Notes: a model not told the origin generated them from the sequence alone. DNA of 62,000 bases from Tubulanus polymorphus (GCF_964204645.1 NC_134036.1:5033600-5095599), one strand, 5' to 3'; shown: positions 10,699-21,689, counted from the first letter of the stretch. Made by a program: numbers and translations.

Positions 10699-11519
10699 AA
10701 TTCAAGTATATCGTTTCGCAATTTTGGCGCTATCTTTTTGGGAAGATATCAGGAGTTCGAAGTAAAAATCCCAATCAGCCGCTATACAAGAAAAACTGAC
10801 GCACATAAAAAATGGAGCTTACATCGGCGTGCGAGTGAACTAGTTTTCGGACGTCGTTTGTCGAATATAATGTTTGAATAAGTAATCAGCGGTTAATAAG
10901 CTCGCGGTTTGTTTGACCGATCGCCGCAGCCGTGTTTGAACAGCTTCGCGTCGCCGGCTTGCCCGCCGGCTTATCCCGGACGCGCGCTCGCTTTAAACCG
11001 ATCATCCGCGTGGCTGCTAATTCGATCAGCAACGTCAACGATGATGATTTACATCGGAGCCAACCACCCGCGCCGAGCAAGATCGATGGTCAGCGTGTTG
11101 TCGTCGATGCGATGTTAGCGCAGCTGTCTAATTACCTATCGCGCTTAGTTTGGCTCCGTTTTTTAGTTCCTTAATCGCTGCGAAATGACTAACGTTAAGA
11201 AGCCGATGGATTCGGAAAGAATTGTTAAAAACGTAAGCAGATTGATGGCCTAATTTGAATATCTCCCTGCCGTTAAAATAATAATAATCTTTATCTACAT
11301 TGAAATTATAACATGATATAACATTCAGTTTTATACACAATTAGATAGATATATAGATATGTTATAAAAGTTATAATATCGATGAAGGTGCCCGAGAAGC
11401 GAAATGCTTGTTGTAAAAAGGGTCACCTCAACAGAGACTATACTGTCTGTCACAGACGCTCTGAACTTTCGATCCGCAATTTTGTTGATAATCGGTTAAT
11501 CTACCTTTCGTACTCATTT
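10699..11519. other. Intergenic between the two GPCRs; no gene recognised
   Basis: Several overlapping short frames on both strands without recognised domains. No repeat family stands out. Confidence 0.4.
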
Positions 11520-11623
11520 GTCCAGTAAGGAATCTGCATTCAGAAATAAACGACGAAATCGCCTTAACTTGTATTCGTTTTCGCAACAAATGCCGATCGG
11601 CGGCTCTAGTGGCCCGTGACGTG

Positions 11624-11637
11624 GCGCCACCTGCTGT
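11624..11637 (-). promoter_or_regulatory. CTCF-like site inside the MITE
   Basis: The minus strand reads ACAGCAGGTGGCGC, matching 13 of 14 positions of the bilaterian CTCF core CCASYAGRKGGCRS. Occupancy is unknown. Confidence 0.5.
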
Positions 11638-11663
11638 GTTTCGTTATGCTCGCGAATAGGTGA

Positions 11664-11671
11664 TGACGTCA
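11664..11671. promoter_or_regulatory. Perfect CRE octamer TGACGTCA
   Basis: Exact palindromic cAMP-response element inside the MITE, 26 bases from the CTCF-like site. It is a single occurrence and may be chance. Confidence 0.4.
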
Positions 11672-11823
11672 GAGCAACGTATCCGAGCGTCCGCGGAACC
11701 ATTTTTTAGCATTTCGCAGGTTATGCCGAGTGAACTAGGATATGAAAACAATTTTAAGGAAAAAAGTTATTTCTGAATGCGAAATCCTTACTGGACGAAT
11801 CGATTCACAATAAAAGGTGGACA

Positions 11824-11950
11824 CCTGGGGCCAGTTGCACAGTCGTGACTTAAGCCCAAAAGCGGTCTCAACTTGTTAGATTGGCCATAGAACTGAGTTG
11901 GTCTTAGAATGGTCTCAAATCTAAGCCATGACTATGCAACCGACTCCTGG
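11824..11950. mobile_element. Short palindromic MITE
   Basis: The left end CCAGTTGCACAGTCGTGACT and, on the minus strand, the right end CGGTTGCATAGTCATGGCTT form inverted repeats of about 25 bp with few mismatches. Internal words CCAAAAGCGGTCTCAA recur at 47.6 and 47.8 kb, so the family is dispersed. Confidence 0.75.
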
Positions 11951-12544
11951 CGGTCATGACTAAAACTAGCCAGCATTCCGTACGGACCTTAGATATCGAT
12001 TTTGATTTTGCTGGGTGCCGAAGCGGCGGAAATACGTAATTATCCTTCATTAGTTTTTCGATTTCGTTTTTGTCAGTGATTTCCTTCCTACGCGTCGACG
12101 ACGTAACGCGCGTCGACGTTCGGTTTGACGTTTACGTTTTGACGTCGGTATAATTCGTTAATTGGCGATATTGTTTTAGTCGATGAATTTCGCGTCGGAG
12201 CCGAGCTATTAAACAGACGGCCCTTCAAACGAAGTTGATTATAGGAAATAGCAGATCGAGGAGATGGAATTAGAAGACATTTTTGGAATTATTCCTAAAA
12301 AATCTCCCGTTTTTTCGATTCTCAATCGGAATTTATATCCATCTTCGAACTTATTCCGAGATCCGTTTCTAATCAATGGTTATCTCGACAGGCAGCTGAT
12401 ATCTCGAAACAAGATACTTAAAATGTGACTTAATCATTTCTACTAATCGGAGTTAAATTTTTATGCTTAAAAATAAGGGGTTGGCCGGAAGAAATATTGA
12501 ATTGCTTTTTTTTATAACAAGAATCGGAAAAACTTTTTTTTTTT

Positions 12545-12665
12545 GGGGGGGGGGGAGAGATCGGTAAGAAAAATCGCCGATCTCCACGCAGAGATCACCG
12601 TTCTGAGATCACAACGCAGAGATCACCGTGCACAGATCGCCGCGCAGAGATCACTGCGCGGTGAT
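12545..12665 (+). repeat. Poly-G run and ~20-bp GATCACCG minisatellite
   Basis: A T-run and G-run at 12530-12556 is followed by four to five copies of CGCAGAGATCACCGT-like units, ending in a CGCGGTGATCGC inverted copy that can pair with the repeat. Confidence 0.75.
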
Positions 12666-13638
12666 CGCTAGATAATTCGCATTTCAGTTGGTCGTCGAAT
12701 TAGCTTACCTGACGCAAAACAAAATCACTACTTAGCCGAAATTCATGGAACAAAAAACCAGACACATAAAATCGGCTGCTAATTAATCATCAAACAGCCC
12801 TTACCGAATATTGTTTATGAATATTACGAATAATTGATGATGGACGAAAGCACTTTCGCGATGAGCGGCAGAATCGTTGCATATTGTTATTTATTGCTCT
12901 AATAGAATATTGTTTTGACCGGGCTTGTACACGCGACCACAAGGTCGAATCCAAAAAGACCTTTAAACAGGTTTGTTTTGCCGCGACAATTTTGGCCGGG
13001 ACAAGTTTCGTCAGCGGATTCATCGCAAAAATATTTACGTTAAGCATTAAACAAGCATTTAAGAAAAAATTTATGACGATGCTTTATACGTTACTGGTTA
13101 GTTCCTATAGGTAGTTCCTAGGTAAACTCCCATTCCATCGGAAGTGCGGCTATGATTTGTTAAAAAAAAGAAAACTGCGGGTAACCTTTAAAAGAGTAAT
13201 ACAGCCTCCGCGCGTTTGAAGATAATGCTCACTAATGCGATCGTAGCTTTTTCACCACGACGACATAGAGAGTAATTGAGCGCACTGGTGCAATTTCACC
13301 GTCATTTTTTGCTCGAGAATTTATACAACCAGGCTGAGCAAGAATCAAATCCCGAATTCTAAGAACAAGAAGAGTTCGAAATGTCATTGCACCTTCAGCT
13401 AATATTTCATTAGACGTATCGACTACATCCTAAATAGTCATCATATTCGAGCGACTTAATTTCTGATTCATGAAGATGATTTTAAACGGATTTTAATAGT
13501 TGAAACGCTGAATAAACTCTAATTTCAGAGAAACATTTCAGACTCTTTGTAACACCCGGCGTAGGATTAAATATCAAAGTATCTAATTAATTAGGACCCC
13601 ACCCGACATTTCGACGCGATGTCTATTCGCTCGATAAC
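12666..13638. other. Intergenic, downstream of minus-strand GPCR
   Basis: No exon or repeat recognised. ATTAAA on the minus strand (complement of 13492-13497) could serve as poly(A) signal for the GPCR about 140 bases after its stop; this is inference. Confidence 0.35.
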
Positions 13639-14631
13639 CTACTTAACGCCGTGGTTGTCGTCATCGGTGTTTCGCGAACGGCAAAAAGCCTTAACCGTCT
13701 GCACGAAATACGTCCGAATTTCTTTGCCGACCAACAAGTACAAATAGAAATTCGCGGCGTAGTTCACCGAGTGCAGTTGCGACACGGCGAACGCGGACGT
13801 TTCGTTATCGGGAAAGAACACGATGATGACGCTGAGGGGCAGCGTCAGAAAGGCGAACGACAGCGACACGGTGACCAGGATGACAGTCGTGCGTAGCGTT
13901 TTACCGGACTTGTCGCCGGTCGAACCGACGACGGCGGCGCCTCGCTCGTACACCAGACGCCCGACGATGACGGCGTTAAGCGTCATTATCAACACCATCG
14001 GCACGACGAACCCGTATATAACGTGGAACTGTATACTGAGGAGCATGTCCGCCAGCGTCATGTAGCAGCTGTGTAGGGCGGGCGTGTATCGTATTTGCAA
14101 GATGTGGAATTTCACCTCGATGGCCGCGTTGACCAGCACGACGGCGCCGACGAGCGAGCGCGCGAACGTCGGCGTGCACACGAACCGCGCCGTGAACGGG
14201 AACAGCACGACGGCCAGCCGTTCGACCGATATAGCCACGATCAACCACGAGCTCGTGCAGCCGGCTACGAGCATCGTGTACTCGTAGATTCGACAGCCCA
14301 GTCGCGACGTCATTATATAGACGGCGTCGCCGGGTCCGGTCATCAGGTAATACTGCACGACGGGCATCAGCGTCGAGTAGGTGCTGAACATCAGGTCGCA
14401 CACGGCCAAAACCACCATGTAGCTGGCGTAGGACAGGCGACGGAAACGCCGGCTGGACATGATCAGGAACGTGGCCGCGTTGCCGAACAAACCCAGGCAG
14501 AACACAACCGGCGACGTGACCAGCGCGATGGACAGGAAAACCGGAGGCGTCTGGTGCAAGTTGTAGATTTTCGTGTGGAAAAAATCGCCTCGCTCAGCCG
14601 ACGACGGATTATCGCCTGAGCTCGAATTCAT
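13639..14631 (-). CDS. Class A (rhodopsin-like) GPCR, intronless, copy 2
   Basis: A 330-codon uninterrupted frame, ATG with A at -3, ending TAG. Seven hydrophobic segments lie at about residues 33-58, 67-92, 111-146, 155-177, 198-228, 246-272 and 285-301. Landmarks are GLFGN with N51, AVCD with D79, C113 paired with C189, ERL at 137-139, P211 in TM5, TLP with P265 in TM6, and NFYLYLLVGKEIRTYF with N294 in TM7/helix 8. N2 and N276 are in glycosylation sequons. As in copy 1, ERL replaces DRY, the TM6 tryptophan is missing and NPxxY is replaced by NFxLY. Near-identical blocks with copy 1 include FRRLSYA, TSSWLIVAIS, ERLAVVLFPFTAR and the start of TM6. The two genes point toward each other, so the duplication was inverted or followed by inversion. 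Ligand and G protein are not deducible. Confidence 0.95.
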   Translation of the reverse strand: MNSSSGDNPSSAERGDFFHTKIYNLHQTPPVFLSIALVTSPVVFCLGLFGNAATFLIMSSRRFRRLSYASYMVVLAVCDLMFSTYSTLMPVVQYYLMTGPGDAVYIMTSRLGCRIYEYTMLVAGCTSSWLIVAISVERLAVVLFPFTARFVCTPTFARSLVGAVVLVNAAIEVKFHILQIRYTPALHSCYMTLADMLLSIQFHVIYGFVVPMVLIMTLNAVIVGRLVYERGAAVVGSTGDKSGKTLRTTVILVTVSLSFAFLTLPLSVIIVFFPDNETSAFAVSQLHSVNYAANFYLYLLVGKEIRTYFVQTVKAFCRSRNTDDDNHGVK

Positions 14632-16257
14632 AGTCTATTCGAAGGAGTTGTTTCGAGTGCTTTATCCCGAAAGCCCGTTCGTTTTTTTTAACTTTGTTAT
14701 CAAAGGCGCCGCGATACCTGTTCAGCGCGGGTTAGAAGCAGATTTACCACTACAATATGCGGACGAGTGGACAGATGCACGCGCCACGAGCGTCGTTTTT
14801 TTTCTACGATTTTCCTTTCCTTTGCGCGATTGAAGACGTTAACACCGTTTTCGACGGCACCGAGTTAACGAAGTGAGATTTTTGTATACAACTCTCTAAA
14901 CTCAAATACGCGGCGAGAAATAGCAATACGGCGATAGACTTGCGCGGCCGAGTTTGAAATTTTTTAGATAACGGTTTTAACGGTTGAATATATAGAAGCA
15001 ATCCTCCTAATGAAAGCAGCAACGACGATATATCCCATGCATTCAAAATACAGGTACACAGTAAACACTATAAGACCAAGAATGTAACAAAGCTATCATA
15101 CTACATAGAAAATCGCTGTTGACGTGAGCGAAATTCCAAATACAAACAACGACATTTACAACATTTGATATAGACTATAGACGCTTTTGAATACACGCAC
15201 GCGGAAACGCGAAATAACGAATTCGCAGTCTGAATACGGCGCGGTGTAATCGCGGGAACAAAGCGTCGATGAGAAATCAACCTGTCGTTTGTTAAGGTTA
15301 AGTTGTTCGTCTGGTTGTTTGTGAGCTATTTGACTACAGTTTCGCCGAAACTACGAATAACGATGTTCGTAAGCGACGCGCGACAAAGTTTCGACCCACC
15401 GACTCGTCCACAAAAGTTGTGGCGGGTTTGCATAAGCGACGACGAATGAAAGAAAGAAATGAATGAATAACGGGCGAAAATTTGATATTTTAGCGGAACG
15501 CCAGACCCCGTAAACGAAAGTACTCGGAGTTGACCGACGCATAACTAAGAAGCACTACAATTTCACGGAGACGCCCGCAAACGCGTCAAAAATGCTCGCC
15601 TTGCCAATTCGTAAATGGGCGGTATATTTTCGAATCAGCCCTACCTCGAGTGGAAGTTCCACCTCTGATCCGATTTTGCCATACGATTAACGAAAATGTG
15701 ACGATCGCGGATTACTGCGGCCAATTCGACCGGTCGAAAAATCGCCGGAATATTCCCGCATGAATATTCTATGATAAAAAAATCTGATCGAATCTTCGCG
15801 ACTTTTGAATAATAAATTGTAAATTTAGTAATATGATTCCCGTGTTGTCGTCGTATTCGATTCAATTGTGAATAATTAATTGGTCTGCATGTCCGCCGCT
15901 GAGGCGACATCGAATTTTCGATTTGAAAAAAAAGATCGATTTCAAGTTTCAAAGTTTATTGCTCAACAAACGACGTTTGCGCAAAGCGACACGACATACC
16001 AAAACAAAAGAAAACATTTCAGGAAAATTACAAAAAGTTTTATCGACTCTGCAACCGCGCTAAGCGGATGACAAAAGCGACAAAAGCTTCTGTGTGGATT
16101 TTGAATCTGCATGATATCAGTACTTAAATATCGACGTGATATATTATACTCGGTGTGCCTGGTTGGATTAATTTCGACTAAAACGTTTGCTAACACCGTT
16201 ATCATCGTGACTATCATAGTGAACGAATATTAATCTCGAGAGTGTCGAGAGTTAACA
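14632..16257. other. Upstream region of minus-strand GPCR; no other gene recognised
   Basis: CpG-rich sequence with scattered short frames on both strands. None has a recognised domain or convincing splice sites. Promoter elements of the GPCR are expected near 14632-14900 but none is clear. Confidence 0.4.
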
Positions 16258-16397
16258 AATAAAAACCCACAGTGTAGATAGGTAGAAAAGTTGATTTTCT
16301 AACAGTAAGTTTCGGGGTAACTTCTAAACCCCTTCATCAGAGAAACTAAAAACTATTAGAAGATAAACTTTTCTTCATATCTACTGTGGATTTTTGA
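16258..16397 (-). mobile_element. Foldback relative of the 325-bp retroposon
   Basis: AAAAACCCACAGTGTAGATA at the left and, on the minus strand, AAAAATCCACAGTAGATATG at the right form inverted ends of about 30 bp. The same CCCACTATGTACA-type end is found at 20.36 kb. A hammerhead-like core lies inside. The right end abuts the 57-bp satellite array. Confidence 0.7.
16309..16340 (-). other. Hammerhead-like core motif, copy 2
   Basis: On the minus strand CTGATGA, one base, GGGG...CCCC stem, GAAAC. The stem sequence differs from the 3.9 kb copy while pairing is kept. Confidence 0.45.
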
Positions 16398-16436
16398 TTG
16401 TTCACCGATCTTTCAGTAAAGTGCCAATGGTTACCG

Positions 16437-16846
16437 ATAAACAACCTCTCAGTAACTGACCGCTGTACCGCGGTATTTAAACACTGGTTTATATTAAGCA
16501 ACCTTTCAGTAACTCACCCCTGTACCGCGGTATTTAAACACTGGTTTACATTAAACAACCTTTCAGTAACTAACCCCTGTACCGCGGTATTTAAACACTG
16601 GTTTACATTAAACAACCTTTCAGTAACTGACCCCTGTTCCGCAGTATTTAAACACTGGTTTACATTAAACAACCTTTCAGTAACTGACCCCTGTTCCGCA
16701 GTATTTAAACACTGGTTTACATTAAACAACCTTTCAGTAACTGACCCCTGTACCGCGGTATCTAAACACTGGTTTACATTAAACAACCTTTCAATAACTG
16801 ACCCCTTTACCGCGGTATTTAAACAACGGGTTACATTAAACAACCA
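16437..16846 (+). repeat. 57-bp satellite, array 1 (~7 copies)
   Basis: Unit AACCTTTCAGTAACTGACCC, CTGTACCGCGGTATTTAAAC, ACTGGTTTACATTAAAC. Each unit centres on the palindrome TACCGCGGTA (TTCCGCAGTA in some copies). 57 is a multiple of three, which explains the open frames on both strands through it. Confidence 0.97.
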
Positions 16847-17708
16847 TGTGTGCTCTTGCCTTTTTCTGACTACTAACTAATCATGAAACTCGTCTACATA
16901 ATCCAATATCTCATTACAACCCGTGTCTATTTGTCAGACGTTAAACGACAGGCAGAAAGAAAGTCGTCTATTATTCAGCAAAGTCGTCGCAACGTTCGAG
17001 CAGGTAAAAAGTCAATAAACCGAATCGGACGAATCTTAATAATTAAGAAGCACAGCATACGCCCGGCGGGATCCCGTATCGAATTGTCGACAGGGATGTA
17101 AACAGACGACCGTCTACAGAATCATGACGTGGGTTAGGTTCCGCGCTGACAGTCGCAGCTACCCCGCAAAGAAAACCAAAGCTAAAACGCGCGCCTGGCA
17201 TCGGCGCCAGTGTTTTCGAAAGCCGTATACACTGCAGTAGGTGGATAAACATAGAGTTATATATCATATTACATATTGTTGAAACAGTCTATTTGAACAA
17301 TTTTCCTCTATTTTCAAGTAGAAAAACAGGGAGACGCTGGAGAGCTCCGAATCGTGAGGGTTTTTCATAGACTTGTTGTCGAAACAGTCTACGAACATCT
17401 CATCGACGCAAACCATACAGGTAAAAAAAGGTGATAGAAATCTAAATTCGCAAAACATCGGTTCCCTCGTTTTAAACTTGCGTAAAATCAAGTAGTACTA
17501 AAACAAATTCAGCAAATGTCGTTCATCCACGATATCGTTCCTTATCGGATTCAAACAAAATGTGTCAATATTTATTTTCTAAATTCCAGCTTGAAACAAA
17601 CCCTAAACGTCAATCCGACGTATATACGCGACACGCCTCGTCGCCGCTGTGGGAGGCTACAAGTCGAGACGAAGATCAATCGCTAAAAGAGTTACGAATA
17701 CAAATGCG
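16847..17708. other. No gene recognised
   Basis: Unique-looking sequence with short frames only. Confidence 0.4.
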
Positions 17709-18072
17709 AATACGAATATTTTTTTTTTTTTTTTTTTTTAAACCAGAATTTATCTATTCAATCAAATATATATAAAAGACACGACGTTTCGATATCACCC
17801 TAGAGATCATCGTCAGGTGTGAGATTAAGATTAAAAACGGGGGTATATATACAGAGGAGGACAGGTTAATTGAGTAAATTGGTGAGTGAGTAAATAATTA
17901 GTGTTTGACAAGGCATGAAGTAATATACTTAGAAAGAAGGGAATTATGCGGAGAAAAGCCATTATTCAAATTGGTACTAATATCTGAGTGACGAGTAATT
18001 AGGGCAGACTCAACTATGTGGCGTTTAGTGTAATTGCTGGAAGTATAAATAATTTCGGCTAATACGAATATT
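17709..18072 (-). mobile_element. ~340-bp retroposon copy with poly(A) and 12-bp TSD
   Basis: AATACGAATATT occurs at 17709-17720 and 18061-18072. Between them, on the minus strand, is a full copy of the 3.7-4.0 kb element ending in AAATTCTGGTTT and a run of about 19 A residues. A poly(A) tail plus a perfect duplication shows reinsertion of a polyadenylated transcript. The minus-strand core CTGACGA...GAAAC lies at 17786-17816. The copy contains about 30 bases near GAATAATGGCTTTTCTCC that the other copy lacks. Confidence 0.93.
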
Positions 18073-18640
18073 GATTACACACCAACCATTTAATCCATGG
18101 AATATGGAGAAAAACCGGTATTTACAAGTATTTACAGAAACAAGAATTGAAAGTATTTCAAGACATATGAAACGTTATTTACAACATACTACTTACATAC
18201 TTCCTATAAATATCTAGACCTAATTTGATAAATTTAGCCGGTTTAAAAGTTGGGTTTTTAAAATGTATCCTATCGCTTCGCGCGCCATCTAGCGGAATAG
18301 TTCGCGCTACGAGGTCCGCATTAGAACGTCGATAGATGGCGCCAGCGGCGTCCACACTGGCTTGCACAGGCGTCCCAGTTATTCGAAGTTCTGAATTATT
18401 CACGAAGCGACTTGATCTCGTCGCTTGCACGTTAAAGTAACACGTGCGCGGAAGAATGAATATTGAGAATCGAGAATTTGATCCTCGATCTTCAACGGGC
18501 TAATCGATAATCCACACTCGATCAATTATAGAAACGCTATATAACATTGGCGAGAAGTTATATCTAATTGCGTATGCGTTAATCGATGAGAACGTCGATT
18601 TCAGCTACGATAAGATTGACGATTTAAGTCATCGTTAACG
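18073..18640. other. No gene recognised; CTCF-like motif
   Basis: Apart from the motif at 18282-18295 nothing is recognised. Confidence 0.4.
18282..18295 (-). promoter_or_regulatory. CTCF-like site
   Basis: The minus strand reads CCGCTAGATGGCGC, 13 of 14 matches to CCASYAGRKGGCRS. A weaker plus-strand copy (AGATGGCGCC core) follows at 18335-18343, so the two point oppositely. Confidence 0.5.
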
Positions 18641-18722
18641 TGGATGGCCGCATCCTCCCACGGCATTGGTCCGAACCTTACGGCATCGAGCCACGGCGTC
18701 GGCCAAAACCCTGCCACAGTTA
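18641..18722 (-). mobile_element. Decayed half of the tRNA-like foldback element
   Basis: CATCCTCCCACGGCATTGG, GGCATCGAGCCACGGC and AAACCCTGCCA follow the order of the left arm of the 27.7 kb element, with many substitutions. Confidence 0.4.
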
Positions 18723-19651
18723 ATAGTATAATTAAATTGTCTAATTTATGTAGCGCCCTTTACACTGTGAAACAAAGTTCAACGGCGCTGTCGTTAGTTA
18801 AAACTCATACGCAGCTTCGAACGGGTATAAGTTTTAAGTTTAAACATCCGGATGACAGAACCGATGTCTTCGAACGGAGTGATGACGCGTAGGATAGTGC
18901 CATATTTGAAGTGCTATAACTAAACGACGAGTACCATTTTGCCTTAACATGTCCTACATACTCTGAAATAGGACTAAGTTATATACCAAGGACGTACTGG
19001 ACAAATCCGAACAAAGAAAAGTTCATCCGCTTAATTTCCAGTACTAGTAGATCATACAATCTTTCCACTTTTCTTAGGAAAGCCTTTCAGATATCCGTCA
19101 TCAACTTATGAAGGGGTAATCGAACTATGTACAGTGTGACCACATAGGTATACGTCATTATGTCATAAATATATGCCGAAAAACTTTCAAATACCTTTGG
19201 TATATTATGAATTCAATGTATTTATGTACTTGAATTATCTCCATGTATCCGCCTTAAAGTATTATGTAATTGTGTCGTATCATAAAAAATTTTTTTTAAT
19301 ATGATAAACTAATTAAGTAATAATAACTAAAAATGAACGGCCAGCGAACATCTTGAGTCGGTAAGTATAATAAAAAGCTTTAAAACAATCAAAAATGCGT
19401 CTTAGTTTTTTCTAAAGGAGGAGAATTGCTCCTTGCCGTGTGCGTTATAGAATATCAGCGGTTTCCGCTTCGAAGTTACCGAAACTCCGCGAAAACAAGC
19501 GAAAAGCTAACAATTAGAACTCGCTCGCTACAGCCGGGTGTTTCCTTGCAGAGAGTCGCGATATTCGAGCGCGCTAACCTAAAACCACAACTTCTGCGCG
19601 AACGAGGCGTCTAGCGTCGTCTATCTCTACTTCTCGAGGTTAAGATGTATA

Positions 19652-19654
<3 letters not shown>
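18723..19654. other. No gene recognised
   Basis: AT-rich. No repeat family or exon identified. Confidence 0.4.

Positions 19655-19698
<44 letters not shown>
19655..19698. repeat. (TA)n microsatellite
   Basis: About 44 bases of alternating TA. Confidence 0.97.
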
Positions 19699-19702
<4 letters not shown>

Positions 19703-20350
19703 AGCGGAAAAAAAACGGACGGAAACCTTTTATTCGAAACCCGCCTATCCCCCTCTCTCTCTCGTTCGCGATACGCCGCCGCAGTCTCGAGGCGAGATAA
19801 ACAATCCTTGACAATCCTTCCGAGAATGGTGTTTAACCGAGATCTGAAAAAAGGTCGTCGTGTCGACGACTTCAAAAATTAGAGCCCGAGTTTATTCGGG
19901 GGCGCGAGGCGTACGATACTGGCCCGTAGCCTGTAGAAAAAGATGCCAGATGCTGAAATTCCAATTTTGTGTTTAAAAATATTTTGAAAAAAACTTTTTT
20001 CGATTCTTCGATTTTATATTAAAACGTATTTATTACTTATCGTCGCGTAAAAACCTTACCCCATATCTGTTTGTTAACAAAGAAGGCTAACACATCGATT
20101 ACAGTCGATTCGGGAATATCGATTTAACGCTCGGTAAGGGCGCCAGTCCATTTCGACGTTTCCGCAATATCCTAATGTCGGTCATCTTCGGGAATACAGA
20201 GGGATACATTATTCCCATAAAAAGACGAATTGATTATGAAAATATGTCGGAATAGATGAAATAGATATAAAGATTAAATCTAATGAATTAGTCGAAACGG
20301 TGAAATCAACCACTAGTTCAAACTCGATATTTACAATGCAATCTTTTTAA
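19699..20350. other. No gene recognised
   Basis: No feature seen beyond homopolymer runs. Confidence 0.4.
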
Positions 20351-20586
20351 GATAAAAACCCACTATGTACAATTTTAAAGAATTTTAGAATCGAGAATTT
20401 ATTTTTTTTCTCAAAAAATCTAAAACTTAAAATACACGTCAGGTGACGTCACACCTGACGATGATCCCTAGGGTGAGATCGAAACGTCGTGTATTTTAGA
20501 TTTTAGATTTTTTGAATGAACACAAATTCTCGATTTCATAAGTTCCTTTAATTTGTACATAGTGGGTTAATATCCAATTAACCGTT
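20351..20586 (+). mobile_element. Foldback copy of the retroposon 3' part
   Basis: The left arm (AAACCCACTATGTACA ... ACACGTCAGGTG) is the reverse complement of the right arm (CACCTGACG ... TTTGTACATAGTGGGTT), over about 100 bp with indels. Only the right arm contains the segment from ATGATC to GAAACGTCG. The arms meet at the palindromic CAGGTGACGTCACACCTG. Confidence 0.8.
20455..20485 (+). other. Hammerhead-like core motif, copy 3
   Basis: CTGACGA...GAAAC identical in layout to the 3.9 kb copy. Here the stem is weakened (GATCCC against GAGATC). Confidence 0.4.
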
Positions 20587-21689
20587 CACCATGTTTGAGA
20601 ATGGTTATAGCACTGCTATCTCTCTTATCAAATAAAAACCACCTAGGACTAATAGATCAGAGATGTATTGTTCGAACGCGTGATTAGGCTACGTAACTAA
20701 TTTACCAGTCGATTACTGGTAAATCGATTACAGCATAAAAATGTTACACATTAATATGTAACAAAGCGTGCAATTTGGCAGGACATAAACAGAGCTATGT
20801 TTGGCTATGTTTACGAACTCAAATAAACAGAACTAGCAATACAACGACGAAGGCATTAATCGTAATATTCGATTTTGGAAATAAACTACTAGCTCAAATG
20901 AACAGTTTTTGCGGGCTGGTCTTTCATTTCGCATCAAAGTATTTTACCGAATTATCGATACTGATTCGGGCGAATTTTGATGCATAGTAGTCGGTGGCGC
21001 AGTAATGAGTTCGAAAGTTAATACGGTTAGTATTAGGAAAAAAGGTAGATTTTGAAAAGATGAAATGATATTCGATGATCTTACGAATAGACCGCGGGGA
21101 AAAAGGCGCGTGGATATATAGATAATATATAGAATGGATATATAGATAAGCAATCACGGCGGATCGGGACGTCTAGGGGCGGCGTGATCACGTCTATCTT
21201 GGAGTAATCATTCGACAAATGATCACTCCAAGCCGCTATATATAACGACATAACTCGAGCGACAATCAGCGAACTGATATCGACGGCGTTGACGTCGCGC
21301 GGGAGGCTCCGGCCGCCTGCGTATCGGTTCGTTTAGAATCAGCCGCGCCGCGGTGACAATTACCCAACGCCGAAGCGTTGATTGAACTTGTCTTGCGTCG
21401 GATGAGCGACGATCCCGCGGGACGCTCCGGTCCGATTAGTTTACAGGGATAGTCGTCGTCGTAAGGCGCGGATGTTTTCGGGAATAAGCGTTGTCAATGA
21501 TGAAGGTTTCTTTTTGATCGTACACACGAACTTCGTGAGTTGTCACTCGTATATAAGTAGGAATTGAACTACTGTATCGAGCCAGAAAGTGACCGTCCAT
21601 AATAATTAGCTAGAGTCCAATACTTAACCCGAGACATTTTTGCTAAAAGATTACAAACACCGAACATTTTATAGACTTTGATCGACGCA
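20587..21689. other. No gene recognised; one strong hairpin
   Basis: The bases after 20586 (GTTCACCATGTTTGAG) are shared with the element at 41.5 kb, so the element may extend to about 20615. A 15-bp stem hairpin lies at 21198-21232. Confidence 0.4.
21198..21232. repeat. Hairpin with ~15-bp stem
   Basis: CTTGGAGTAATCATT is followed after five bases by AATGATCACTCCAAG, one mismatch in the stem. Confidence 0.85.

Larger units (their letters stand above)
11520..11796. mobile_element. MITE with ~30-bp terminal inverted repeats
   Basis: The left end 11520-11549 starts GTCCAGTAAGGAATCTGCAT; the right end 11767-11796, read on the minus strand, starts GTCCAGTAAGGATTTCGCAT. Both continue TCAGAAATAA. 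The 277-bp element has no open frame that could be a transposase. No clear target-site duplication is visible. Confidence 0.8.

Noticed and set aside
14804-15046. Small membrane protein on the minus strand
   Set aside because: Would start at TTG; the single hydrophobic segment in AT-rich DNA is not convincing.
16398-16880. 19-residue repeat protein (and its mirror on the other strand and at 46.4-46.9 kb)
   Set aside because: Produced by the 57-bp satellite; both strands are open, which real genes rarely show.
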